From Cysteiniphilum sp. JM-1 (GTDB taxonomy: Bacteria; Pseudomonadota; Gammaproteobacteria; Francisellales; Francisellaceae): a stretch of DNA of 64,000 nucleotides. Position numbers and translations under genes: made by a program. Of the stretch, positions 7,821 through 18,000 are shown one piece after another; position 1 is the first letter of the stretch, and each line of letters opens with the position of its first letter. The DNA lies in contig NZ_VXKS01000005.1 of assembly GCF_008711525.1 (NCBI RefSeq), positions 62,001 through 126,000 on the forward strand, given 5' to 3'. The notes beneath the pieces are model-generated. The model had not been told where the DNA came from, did not search any database, and saw only the letters and a program-made list of their open reading frames with translations.

Positions 7821-9704
7821 TCACCCTGTCACCGCTGCTTTGATTGAGCTTAATGGCGTTGTCTTAACTGATTTATCTTTATTCTGCAATTGATAATAAG
7901 CAGCAAGTTGTGTGCTCATCACTTTAGTGAATCCTTTGACATCATCACCAGTGAAACTTGCATTTTCCTCGCCATATTTGGCATGTTGCGCCTGCATTAA
8001 ATCATGCTCAGACTGTATACCCAACAGTACGAAATGAAGTGGATAAAGCTTCACAAATACATCCCCTGTGACCTTTGCCTGAGTCGATAATAGCAAGGCT
8101 TCAATATCACGTGCTGCCGGATCAAGAAATTGTCCTTCATGCACCATCTCCGCATAGGTGTCACTTAAGCTTGTTTTAATCTTAAGTTGTGCTTTAGTCA
8201 GCACATGCTTTTCTAATAAGTGATGTGCCTTGATCAGTATTAAAGGCGCAGGCGCTTCAAAGCCAACACGCCCTTTGATGTTGATAATGGTGTCACCGAC
8301 ATGAATGTCGCGCCCAATACCATATTGACTGGCAAGATCATTTAGTTTTTGAATCACCTGAATTGAATTTGATAACTCGTCATTTAAGGCAATTGGCTCA
8401 CCATTAATAAAGGTAATCTTTAGCGTTTCTTCTCTATCTTTCGCTTTATCTATCTTAGTTGGCCAAGCCTCATCTTTGAGATATAAATGTGAACTTAAGG
8501 TCTCAACACCACCAACAGAGGTGCCCCATAAGCCTTTATTAATCGAATAGTTTTTGCTACTTTCGCTGCAACTTGCACCATGCTTGATCAGATATTCCTG
8601 AGTAGCAGCACGCGATAATTTCAAATCGCGAATGGGCGTTATAATTTGAGCTTCTGGAGATAATATATGAAACATAAGATCAAAGCGCACTTGATCATTA
8701 CCTGCTCCCGTGCAGCCATGTGCAATCTTAGTGATCCCCATCGTATTTGCTACCTTGGCAATCGTCATTGCTTGAAAAGCACGCTCAGCACTGACAGATA
8801 ATGGATAACAATTGTTTTTTAGTGCATTAGCAAAGATCAGAAACTTAACACATTCCTGATAAAAGTCTTTGGTGACATCAATACTTTGATGCGTTTTCGC
8901 ACCCAACTGATAAGCCCTGCGCTCAATCTGAGCTAACTCAATTTGAGTGAAACCACCCGTATTGACAGTCACGGTATGCACTTCTAGATCATGCTCCTGC
9001 TGTAAATACTTAACACAAAAACTCGTATCTAAACCTCCACTAAATGCGACAATAACCTTCATTGGTTGCTCCCTTTTATTATTTTTATTACCTTGATTCT
9101 TTTGTAATACACCTTGCTCTTGCTGCTCTATTTGCTCTTTCTGTTCTTTTTGCTTTTGTTTTCTTTGCGGATCGTACAGCATCCCCGTGCATAAACAGTT
9201 TTGATATTCTTTGGCTTGTAAAATAGCGAAGTTCACGCAACTCATACATCCTTGCCAAAACGTTTTATCCGTTGTTAAGCCAGTAAAGGCAGCCGGCTCA
9301 TAACCCAACTCATAATTAATACGCATCACCTGCGGGTTGGTTGTTAACCCAAAGATCTTGGCATTAGGATAATATTCACGCGCTAATATAAATGCTTTTG
9401 ACTTTAGGGCTTTGGACAAACCTAAATTGCGATATTCTGGGAAAACAATTAAGCCTGAATTAGACACATAAGCTTTGTCTTGCCATGACTCAATATAACA
9501 GAAGCCTACGATTTGATTAAGCAGGCGATCAATCGCAATAACTGCATGTTTTGAGCGCATTTTCTCTTGCAAATAATTCACACTGCGCTTGGCAATACCG
9601 GTCTTTCTTTGCTTAGCACTTTCCTCAATCTGTACGGCAATGGCACTGGCAAAATGGCAATGTGTACTATTAGCAATAACGATGTCGACATGACTTAGCT
9701 TCAT
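7821..9704 (-). CDS. GNAT acyltransferase - argininosuccinate synthase fusion
   Basis: Residues 1 to about 180 are a GNAT acyltransferase of the kind that sits next to argG in Bacteroidetes; it presumably acylates glutamate in place of ArgA. Its landmarks are GFCYIESW, VFPEYRNLGLSKALKSKAF, FGLTTNPQVMRINYELGY and a Cys-rich end CLCTGMLYDP. A low-complexity K/Q/N/E linker (about 181-212) leads to argininosuccinate synthase from Met215: FSGGLDTSF P-loop, HGCTGAGNDQVRFD and GRVGFEAPAP. A strong internal ribosome-binding site (AAGGGAG, about eight bases before the ATG at 9062) could also give free ArgG. The gene leads the operon. Fusion and internal start are seen; glutamate acylation is inferred. 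Confidence 0.9.
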   Translation of the reverse strand: MKLSHVDIVIANSTHCHFASAIAVQIEESAKQRKTGIAKRSVNYLQEKMRSKHAVIAIDRLLNQIVGFCYIESWQDKAYVSNSGLIVFPEYRNLGLSKALKSKAFILAREYYPNAKIFGLTTNPQVMRINYELGYEPAAFTGLTTDKTFWQGCMSCVNFAILQAKEYQNCLCTGMLYDPQRKQKQKEQKEQIEQQEQGVLQKNQGNKNNKREQPMKVIVAFSGGLDTSFCVKYLQQEHDLEVHTVTVNTGGFTQIELAQIERRAYQLGAKTHQSIDVTKDFYQECVKFLIFANALKNNCYPLSVSAERAFQAMTIAKVANTMGITKIAHGCTGAGNDQVRFDLMFHILSPEAQIITPIRDLKLSRAATQEYLIKHGASCSESSKNYSINKGLWGTSVGGVETLSSHLYLKDEAWPTKIDKAKDREETLKITFINGEPIALNDELSNSIQVIQKLNDLASQYGIGRDIHVGDTIINIKGRVGFEAPAPLILIKAHHLLEKHVLTKAQLKIKTSLSDTYAEMVHEGQFLDPAARDIEALLLSTQAKVTGDVFVKLYPLHFVLLGIQSEHDLMQAQHAKYGEENASFTGDDVKGFTKVMSTQLAAYYQLQNKDKSVKTTPLSSIKAAVTG

Positions 9705-9766
9705 CTAGGTGCTTTTTTGTTAATCCAAACGAAGCTCAACGATAGCAAAGCCTTAATGATAGATAA

Positions 9767-9803
9767 AATTCATTTTTTATATGTTTTAATGAATTAAATT
9801 CAT
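9767..9803 (-). promoter_or_regulatory. ARG-box-like palindromes upstream of the arginine operon
   Basis: ATGAATTAAATTCAT at 9789-9803 is a near-perfect palindrome. AAATTCAT recurs about twenty bases away near 9765-9773. Both resemble halves of the ArgR operator (TGAAT...ATTCA), with a 3-base rather than 4-base centre. They lie 63-100 bases upstream of the first gene, where an operator pair would be expected. No argR gene is in the window. Confidence 0.45.
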
Positions 9804-9828
9804 CAAAACATGGTTTTCCATTAGTGAA

Positions 9829-11511
9829 TTAATTAAAAGCTTCCATTGCTTTAGCGATTTTTGCAGCAATCACTTGATGCGTCTCTGCTGTTGGATGTAC
9901 TGTGTCTTCAAATAGATGTTTTTTATTATCAGCTTGCGGTGTACACAATAGTGCAGAATTAGTCAAAGCTGCTAATGGGTTACCTGTTTCTGACGCCTGT
10001 ATACAAGCAGGTGTTGTCACATCATCAAACTGATAGGTTTTACCCAATGCAGACATCTCATAATTTGCCACCATATCATTCATTAAATTGAAAACATCTA
10101 CCGGCACAATTTTAATGCTTGAATCCTGCTTTTGTAATGCCCCTAACATATTACTCAATGCGGTGTTATAAGCAACAGATGCTTTTTCAAGTGCGGATTG
10201 CTGGTTAGCCGCAATCGCCAATGGTGTTAAACCAATATTTGGTAAAAATAGCACAACAAACTTCTTAGCACCATGCGCTGCAAGATACTGAACATCATAG
10301 GCAATATCGCCTGCAGCTTGCGTCATGACCTGAGCAACCTCTGCCGCGGATGGTGTTGGCTGTTTTGCAACCTCAAGGAATAAGTTGTTGGCACCGCCCC
10401 ATAAGATATACACTTTATCTGGGTCCGCATACTTTAATGATTGTTGTGATAAATAGCTATCAATTTGATTATAGCTTTCAAGCTGATCATAAACAGGCTG
10501 CAAGCTTTCATTTGGGCTTTGCGCTTTAGGGCAGCTATAAGCAGGTTGACCATTCACTTGTGGAATAGGACCAATCGGTGATGGCATATATAATGGTACA
10601 TTTCCAGGTGGAAGTAATTGAGGATTAAACTCTCCTAATACTGTAAACATCGCTTGCGGCAAAACAAGTCCAATTCCTGCACAAGTGGTTGTTGCACCAC
10701 CTTGGGCATAATTATTACCTGCTAAACCTTTACTTTCCGTATCAAGTGAGATATTAGCAGCTTGCAATATCGTGTTAACCAGGTTATACCACTGCGTATA
10801 TGCTACCTTTATTGGCTGCATATAGTGACTATTGTTAGGTAAAGTCATTGCGCTTGATGCCCCGACCAACTTAGCTAAATCAGTAACCCAAACATTGCCA
10901 CCTGGGGTGGTATAAGTTGCTGATTTATCAATTGAGGTTCCTGGCACTGTTGGCCATTCAGGTAATACATTGGGTAAAAATGCATGCAACCCTTTAACCA
11001 AAGCAGCTAGCTGATCCTGAACACCTGCATCTGACAAACTATCGCCAAATACAACGAAGTCTTGCCCTTTATCACCTTTAACCGTAATCGTTTGTGTTGT
11101 GCCGCCAACACTTATGGTTAAAGTGTCCTGTTGATTATATTGCGCATCTGAAGTTGGCGCATAGCTCAAACTAAATTGACAACTTTGACCATTACTAATA
11201 GCTTGCGCACATGACCCAAGATTAACAGTAAAACCAGCATTTGGATTGGATTGTGTGACACTCACCTGATATGCATTTGACTGACCGACTGCACCAATGC
11301 TTTGATCACCAACGCTTACAGTGAACTCTTTTTGGTTATTTTGATTGATATCCGCATGGATTACATTATCTGTTGGTGAGCTGACATTAACAGCGACACC
11401 AGCGCTGTCACCCCCACCTCCGCCACCACAGGCAGATAAAAGCATTGCAGCGCTCAATAGACTGATTTTTTTCCATTCTTTTTTGTATTGCGAAAACTTT
11501 ATGTTCATCAT
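9829..11511 (-). CDS. GDSL/SGNH-family esterase-lipase lipoprotein
   Basis: A 560-residue exported hydrolase. The signal peptide ends in a lipobox LLSAC followed by six glycines, so it should be lipid-anchored. Residues about 40-145 form a beta-rich choice-of-anchor-like region. The SGNH hydrolase follows: block I FGDSLSDAG with the Ser nucleophile, block II Gly in NNYAQGG, block III as WGGANN, and block V DTVHPTAETH with the catalytic Asp and His. Such enzymes cleave lipid or acyl esters at the cell surface. It is next to a FadL-type fatty-acid porin (13 bases between the genes), which suggests joint lipid release and uptake. The substrate is unknown. Confidence 0.85.
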   Translation of the reverse strand: MMNIKFSQYKKEWKKISLLSAAMLLSACGGGGGGDSAGVAVNVSSPTDNVIHADINQNNQKEFTVSVGDQSIGAVGQSNAYQVSVTQSNPNAGFTVNLGSCAQAISNGQSCQFSLSYAPTSDAQYNQQDTLTISVGGTTQTITVKGDKGQDFVVFGDSLSDAGVQDQLAALVKGLHAFLPNVLPEWPTVPGTSIDKSATYTTPGGNVWVTDLAKLVGASSAMTLPNNSHYMQPIKVAYTQWYNLVNTILQAANISLDTESKGLAGNNYAQGGATTTCAGIGLVLPQAMFTVLGEFNPQLLPPGNVPLYMPSPIGPIPQVNGQPAYSCPKAQSPNESLQPVYDQLESYNQIDSYLSQQSLKYADPDKVYILWGGANNLFLEVAKQPTPSAAEVAQVMTQAAGDIAYDVQYLAAHGAKKFVVLFLPNIGLTPLAIAANQQSALEKASVAYNTALSNMLGALQKQDSSIKIVPVDVFNLMNDMVANYEMSALGKTYQFDDVTTPACIQASETGNPLAALTNSALLCTPQADNKKHLFEDTVHPTAETHQVIAAKIAKAMEAFN

Positions 11512-11524
11512 CTTTACCCCATAA

Positions 11525-12862
11525 TTAGAATTTATATCTCAGCGCCAAACCGAATATATCAGCGAATCCGCGATAATTAGCAGATACCTTGTTTTGCTCA
11601 ATATTTGGAATATTTGCATTTGAACCAGTATACTCAGTGACATTGATACTTTGATTGAGCATAAAAATATGCTCATAAACCACATCAATTGAAAAATGAT
11701 CATTAACATGGTACGTGCCACCCAATGTTACCCAAATGCGATTAGTATCTGGCATTCTTGCATCTCTTGTTTCTGACACGGTTGGCGTTTGATCATATGC
11801 TACACCGGTTCTTACCGACCAATGTGGAGTGATCTTATAATTGGTACCTAATGAAAATAACCAGCTGTTTTTCCAACCTAATTGCATCGTTGATGAGGTT
11901 GAATAGCCTCCTGGTGTATCAATGGTAAGCTTATCTAATGTGCCCCACATTGTATACTGCACAGTGCCTCTGACTTGCCATTTTGACGTAATATCTTGAG
12001 TAATACCAAAGTTAATCACACCTGGTGTTCTAAATGAAGTCGATGCATCAGAAATATAGCTATTATACGGTGCTCCTGGTGTTATTGGTGTACTACCTGT
12101 TGGCAATAACCATTGATTGCCTGTGCCTTCAATGTTCATCTTAACTGGTGTGCGATAACTCAAACCAAAATAAGTCGCTTTCACTGGGTGAAACATCACC
12201 CCAAAAATTCCACCAACACCCCAGCCATTACCATTAATATTAGTCGCTTGATTTGTAGGCGTTGCCAACTCACCATCATAGTTTGAAAACTCAGCACTGG
12301 CATACTGGATTTGCAAGCCCGCGGCAATCGAGATCTCTGGAATAATATTAAAGGCAATCTCAGGCGTTAGATTAATCACTTCAATCGATGTTTTCTGTGC
12401 GGCATAGCGCACAACTGAATTATCATCATAATTTGTTGTCATTCCCCATGGTGCGGTTAACGCCACACCTGCAGCTAATCGATCATTAATACGCCATGCA
12501 CCATATAGATTAGGCACTAGCGCGCCCTCAACCACACTATTTTGTGATGATGCGCCTGACACAGGGTTATCCGCGAAAGGGATGGTGCTGTAATGCACAC
12601 CATGACTGGCTTGTGCATTAGTCATTTTCACACTAGGTAAGATATAGCTGCCGCCAAGGTAAACGCTGCTATCTTTAACAAAGCCCAAGTTAGCCGGGTT
12701 GTTAAAGATACTACTAACATCATCTGGACTTGCAGCACTTCCTGCCATTGCCATCCCTTGTAAATAAACACTATTTTCATTGACTTGAAAGCTCGCTGCT
12801 TCGGCATGACATGCCATAGCAAAAGCCACTGCCACAAATGACAACTTATGTAATTTTTTCAT
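11525..12862 (-). CDS. FadL/OmpP1/TodX-family outer-membrane porin
   Basis: A 445-residue outer-membrane beta-barrel for long-chain fatty acids or other hydrophobic compounds. The signal peptide ends at about HAEAA. The N-terminal hatch has the family pattern FQVNENSVYLQGMAMAGSAAS ... SSIFNNPANL. Alternating beta strands follow, and it ends in the aromatic barrel residues ALRYKF. It sits upstream of, and probably in one transcript with, the GDSL lipoprotein. Its exact substrate cannot be read from the sequence. Confidence 0.93.
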   Translation of the reverse strand: MKKLHKLSFVAVAFAMACHAEAASFQVNENSVYLQGMAMAGSAASPDDVSSIFNNPANLGFVKDSSVYLGGSYILPSVKMTNAQASHGVHYSTIPFADNPVSGASSQNSVVEGALVPNLYGAWRINDRLAAGVALTAPWGMTTNYDDNSVVRYAAQKTSIEVINLTPEIAFNIIPEISIAAGLQIQYASAEFSNYDGELATPTNQATNINGNGWGVGGIFGVMFHPVKATYFGLSYRTPVKMNIEGTGNQWLLPTGSTPITPGAPYNSYISDASTSFRTPGVINFGITQDITSKWQVRGTVQYTMWGTLDKLTIDTPGGYSTSSTMQLGWKNSWLFSLGTNYKITPHWSVRTGVAYDQTPTVSETRDARMPDTNRIWVTLGGTYHVNDHFSIDVVYEHIFMLNQSINVTEYTGSNANIPNIEQNKVSANYRGFADIFGLALRYKF

Positions 12863-13069
12863 GTTTTCCCCTCTTTCAACAAAATACGCTCACACATGTA
12901 TTTAATCTACACGTAAAACAGAGCGATTGTACTGAATCTAGCTGATCAGTCAAATTGACACAGGCATAATCAGAATGAAAAGGTCTCAGGAATACAATGC
13001 GCCCTCATTGTTGGGTAACTTATCTACACAATAGATTAGGGATAATACAACACATGCTGCACATGCACA

Positions 13070-15016
13070 TCAACTTTCACATTCTAATTGCTCATGCAAT
13101 TCAAGCCAGATAAGCTCTTTTTCCTCAAGCTCGACTTGCACTTGCTGATGTGCTTTGAGTAACTCATTGAGTTGCGCCTTATCCTGATAAATCGCTTCAT
13201 CCTGAAGTTTAAGATCAAACGCTTCTTTTTGCGCTTGCAGCTTAGCCATTTCCTTTTCAATTTTTTTAATTTTGTCGATAAGTGGCTTTAATTTTGCTTG
13301 TAATTGCGCGCGTTGTTGGCGGGATTCTTTCTTATTTTTTGGCGCTTCTTGTGTTTCTTTTATTTCTTGCGTCTCTGATATCCCTGCTATTTCTGAACTC
13401 TTATTATCGACAGCATTAGAAGCTACTTTTTGCTTATCTTTCTTCTTTTGCTCAAGCACATATTGATAATAATCGGTTAAATCACCATCAAAAGTAGACA
13501 CCTGCCCTTGATCAACTAACCAATACTCGTCAACCGTGCTTTCTAGTAAATAACGATCATGCGATATCAATACCAAAGCACCATCAAAAGATTGCAAAGC
13601 AAATGCCAAGGCTTCGCGCACTTCAATATCTAAATGGTTGGTCGGTTCATCTAGAAGTAAAAAGTTAGGCTTTTGATAAACGATTAATGCAAGCGCTAAA
13701 CGCGCCTTCTCACCACCTGAGAAACCACCGACTGCCGATAACGCCATATCATTACTAAAGTTAAATCGCCCCAAAAACTTGCGTGCCTGCTCATCGGTAA
13801 TTTTTGTATCCAAACGCTTCATATGCGTCAAAGCAGAGGCATTAAAATCAAGTGCATCCAATGAATGCTGGGCAAAGTAGCCAATCTTTAGATCAGGGTG
13901 TTTTTTGCTCTCCCCTTGAGATAATGCCAGATCTCCAACTAAACCTTTAACAAAGGTTGATTTCCCAGCTCCATTTTTACCCAAAAGCCCTATGCGCATC
14001 TCTGGCAAAATCATGGTGTTAAGATCACTTAAAATAACCTTATCGCCATAGCCCAACATGCCGTTTTCAAGAGTTAACAAACTACCTGTTGGCATCTTAG
14101 AATTCTCAGCAAAGCTAAAACTAAAACTTTGCTTATCATGTACCGCCTCGATACGCTGCATTTTTTCGAGCATTTTAACGCGCGATTGCGCTTGTTTTGC
14201 TTTGGATGCCTTGGCTTTAAAGCGATTAACAAAGCTTTCTAAATGAGCAATTTTCTGCTGTTGTTTGACATGCGCTTTTTGTTGTAACAAGCGTTTTTCA
14301 TGATATTGCTTTTCAAAAGATGAATAATTACCTGTGTAACTATCAATGCCTTTATTTTCAATATATAACACACGCTCAACGACATTATCGAGAAATATTC
14401 GATCATGAGAAATAAGGACGATCGCGCCTTGGTAATTCTGTAAATAACGCTCAAGCCACATCACCGCATCTAAATCCAAATGGTTTGTCGGCTCATCCAG
14501 TAGCAGAATTTCGGCTTGTTGTAATAAAGCTTGCGCTAAATTCAAGCGAATACGCCAACCGCCTGATAAGGATTTAACAGGTTCATGTAGCTGCTTTGGT
14601 TCAAAGCCTAAACCATCTAACAATTGCGCGGCTTGCGACTCTAGTTGATAGCCACCTAAGGCTTCAAAATCAGCATGAAGTTGCGCATGCTCTTCATAAG
14701 CCTCCTCAGTGAGCGCTTGCTCCATTGCCACCGTTAATCGATGCAATTCAGCATTGCCTTGCATAACATAGCGCACAACCGAAGCCTCTAAATCATCGAC
14801 TTCTTGTTTGACCGTCACAATACGCGTGCCCTTGGCAATTTCAAGTTCACCTTGATCTGCCTGTAAGCCCTGAGCTAAAAGCATAAATAACGAGGTCTTG
14901 CCAGCACCATTCGCACCGACAAGACCGATTTTTTGCTTATCATAGATGGCGAAGCTGACATCATCAAACAATGTCTTTAAGCCGCGCTGTAATGAGATAT
15001 TTTGTAATGTAATCAA
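13070..15016 (-). CDS. yheS: ABC-F ATPase of the YheS type
   Basis: A soluble tandem ABC ATPase that acts on the ribosome rather than in transport. There are two nucleotide-binding domains: Walker A GANGAGKT and GKNGAGKS, signatures LSGGW and FSGGE, and Walker B LLLDEPTNHLD twice. A charged interdomain linker lies between them, and a coiled-coil C-terminal tail follows (KKKDKQK ... QRAQLQAK ...). I take TTG as the start: it overlaps the carB stop (TTGA), follows a GGAG, and gives the family's LITLQN beginning. A GTG at 15043 would add nine residues. The overlap suggests translational coupling to carB. Confidence 0.9.
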   Translation of the reverse strand: MITLQNISLQRGLKTLFDDVSFAIYDKQKIGLVGANGAGKTSLFMLLAQGLQADQGELEIAKGTRIVTVKQEVDDLEASVVRYVMQGNAELHRLTVAMEQALTEEAYEEHAQLHADFEALGGYQLESQAAQLLDGLGFEPKQLHEPVKSLSGGWRIRLNLAQALLQQAEILLLDEPTNHLDLDAVMWLERYLQNYQGAIVLISHDRIFLDNVVERVLYIENKGIDSYTGNYSSFEKQYHEKRLLQQKAHVKQQQKIAHLESFVNRFKAKASKAKQAQSRVKMLEKMQRIEAVHDKQSFSFSFAENSKMPTGSLLTLENGMLGYGDKVILSDLNTMILPEMRIGLLGKNGAGKSTFVKGLVGDLALSQGESKKHPDLKIGYFAQHSLDALDFNASALTHMKRLDTKITDEQARKFLGRFNFSNDMALSAVGGFSGGEKARLALALIVYQKPNFLLLDEPTNHLDIEVREALAFALQSFDGALVLISHDRYLLESTVDEYWLVDQGQVSTFDGDLTDYYQYVLEQKKKDKQKVASNAVDNKSSEIAGISETQEIKETQEAPKNKKESRQQRAQLQAKLKPLIDKIKKIEKEMAKLQAQKEAFDLKLQDEAIYQDKAQLNELLKAHQQVQVELEEKELIWLELHEQLECES

Positions 15017-18000
15017 GCACGAGTCTCCATAAACTCTCGCCACGATTTAACGTGAATGGGCGCGTCATGCAATTCAGCCAATGAACGCAAGGTTAACTCA
15101 GCAATCTGCAAATTAGTAATCAGTGGAATATGGTGATCAACCGCAAGACGACGAATCTTAAAGCCATCAGATACATTATCATCACTAACATGTTGCTGAC
15201 GACGTGGAATATTGATAATCAAATCAACACAATGATCCGCAATTACTGTTTCAACGTTTGGCGCTTCTGATTCACTGATTTTGTGGGTTAATTTGGTTTC
15301 AATACCTAAATCACTTAAATATTGATGCGTACCGGTTGTGGTATAAATCTCCCAACCTTGTTCATGCAAACGCTTGATCTCAGGCATGAGTTTAACCTTC
15401 TTATCACCGCCAATGGATAAGAGAATCTTCTTGCGTTTAACAAACATCTCAGTCGCCTGCCATGACTTATAAAATGCATCTAGTAAATCATAACCAATGC
15501 ATCCCACTTCACCAGTCGATGACATCTCAACGTGAGCAACAGGGTTCGCACCCTTTAAGCGGTTGTACGAAAACTGCGATGTTTTAACGCCAACATAGTC
15601 AAGATCGAGCGTGTTATAACGCTTTTTCTTATATTTACCGATAATCACTTCCGTCGCGATTTCAATAAAATTGTGTCCTGTAACTTTTGAGACAAACGGG
15701 AAAGATCTTGAAGCGCGTAGATTACACTCAATCACCTTAAGGTTATTATCTTTAGCGATAAATTGAATATTAAAAGGTCCTGAGATATTTAATGCTTTGA
15801 CAATTTTCTTGGTAATACGCTTAGCACGACGAATCGTCTCTAAATAGAGATTTTGCGGAGGCAATACAATCGTGGCATCACCTGAGTGAACACCTGCGTT
15901 CTCAACATGCTCAGAAATCGCATAAATGACAATTTCACCATTCTCAGCCACGCCATCCATTTCAAGCTCTTTAGCATTGTTGATAAAATCTGAAATAACC
16001 ACAGGATGCTCAGGTGAGACAGAGGTGGCTTCTGCTAGGTATTGCTCAAGTGCATCTTCTGAGTAGATTACATTCATCGCCGCCCCTGATAATACATACG
16101 ATGGACGCACCAAAATTGGATAACCAACTTTATCTGAGAACTCTTTGGCTTTTTCAAGCGTTGTCACCGATTGCCATTCGGGTTGGTCAATACCCAAATC
16201 ATTCAACATCGTTGAGAAAATCGCACGATTCTCTGCCTTATTAATATTCTGAGGAGAGGTGCCTAAAATTGGGTAACCTGCTCTTGCCAATGGCACGACC
16301 AAGTTATTGGCAATTTGCCCACCTACAGAAACAACGATGCCTTTTAGGTTTTCAAAATCGGCAATATCCTGCACACGTTCAAATGTTAATTGCTCAAAGT
16401 ATAAGCGATCAGACTCATCATAATCAGTCGAGACAGTTTCAGGGTTTGAATTAATAATAATTGGCGATTCACCGAGTTTCTTCAACGTATGAGCAGTCGT
16501 CACGCCACACCAGTCAAACTCAACGGATGAACCGATACTATAAGGACCTGAGCCAATAATTAAGCTTGCCTCAATTTCAGACGGTTTAACATCATGCTCA
16601 ATCCCGTGATACGTCATGTATAAGTAATTCGTTTCTGCTTCAAACTCTCCTGCTAGGGTATCGATTTGTTTAACATAAGGCACAATGCCTTGTGAAATAC
16701 GCCAAGCGCGTAAAGCCTGTACATCCATGTCACGAAAACGCGCAATCGATTTATCAGAAAAGCCAAGCTTTTTAGCTTCTTTTAACAACTCTTTCGTCAG
16801 TGGATTATTTAAATTCTTTAAGCGGTTTTCCATCTCAGCAATGGTATGCATATGATTTAAGAACCACTTATCAATCTTTGATAACTGATAGGCTTTTTCA
16901 ATATCGCCACCTTGCACAAAAAAGCGATGTAACGCAAAGATCCGGCGATCAGTCGCGCGTTCAATCTCAAGCTCAAGATCAGGAATCTCAAAAGGATAGT
17001 CCGATAAATCTGCCGCACCAATATTGAGCATGCCAACGGCTTTTTGTAAGCCTTCAGGGAACGACCGGCCAATTGCCATCACCTCACCGACTGACTTCAT
17101 CTCAGTCCCGATAAAGCGCTCGGCTTTTTTAAGCTTATGCGTATCCCAACGCGGGATCTTGACAACAATATAATCAAGGGCTGGCTCAAAATAGGCACAG
17201 GTTTTCTTGGTTACCGCATTTTGTAATTCATGGAGGTTATAACCCAAAATCAATTTCGCCGCGATAAAGGCTAGTGGATAACCTGTCGCTTTTGACGCTA
17301 GAGCTGATGAACGAGAAAGACGCGGATTAATCTCAATTACCCGATAATCTGACGTCTCGAGATTAAATGCATATTGAATATTACACTCACCGATAATCTC
17401 AAAGTGATTAGCCACATCAATCGCGATCTTACGTAAGCGATGATACTCTTCATTGTTAAGGGACTGCGAAGGTGAAACAACAATACTTTCACCGGTATGA
17501 ATCCCCATCGGATCAAAGTTTTCCATATTGCACACGGTGAGCACATTGCCTGCCATATCGCGCACAATTTCATATTCAAACTCATTCCAGCCTAACAAAC
17601 ACTCTTCGATCAGTACTTGTGAGGTAGCATTTAATACTTCAGTAACTCGATGCTTAAGCTCGCTTTCCGTTCTAACAATCCCCGAGCCCAAGCCACCTAA
17701 TGAGAAACCTGAGCGCATCATTAATGGAAAGCCTATTTCCTTAGCCGCAATAATGGCATCTTTTAATGTTGTCGCGACAAAGCTCTTGGCAGTTTTAACA
17801 TTAATCTCATCTAACTTATCTTTAAAAAGCCCACGATCTTCAGCTTCTTTGATCGTTTGCACTGAACTGCCTAGCACTTTGACATTATGCAGTGCTAAAA
17901 TACCCTTTTCTTCGAGTTTAAGACCCAAGTTTAATGCCGTTTGCCCACCGAAGCTTAGCATGATCGCATCAGGCTTTTCTTTCTCAATAATTTTGGTTAC

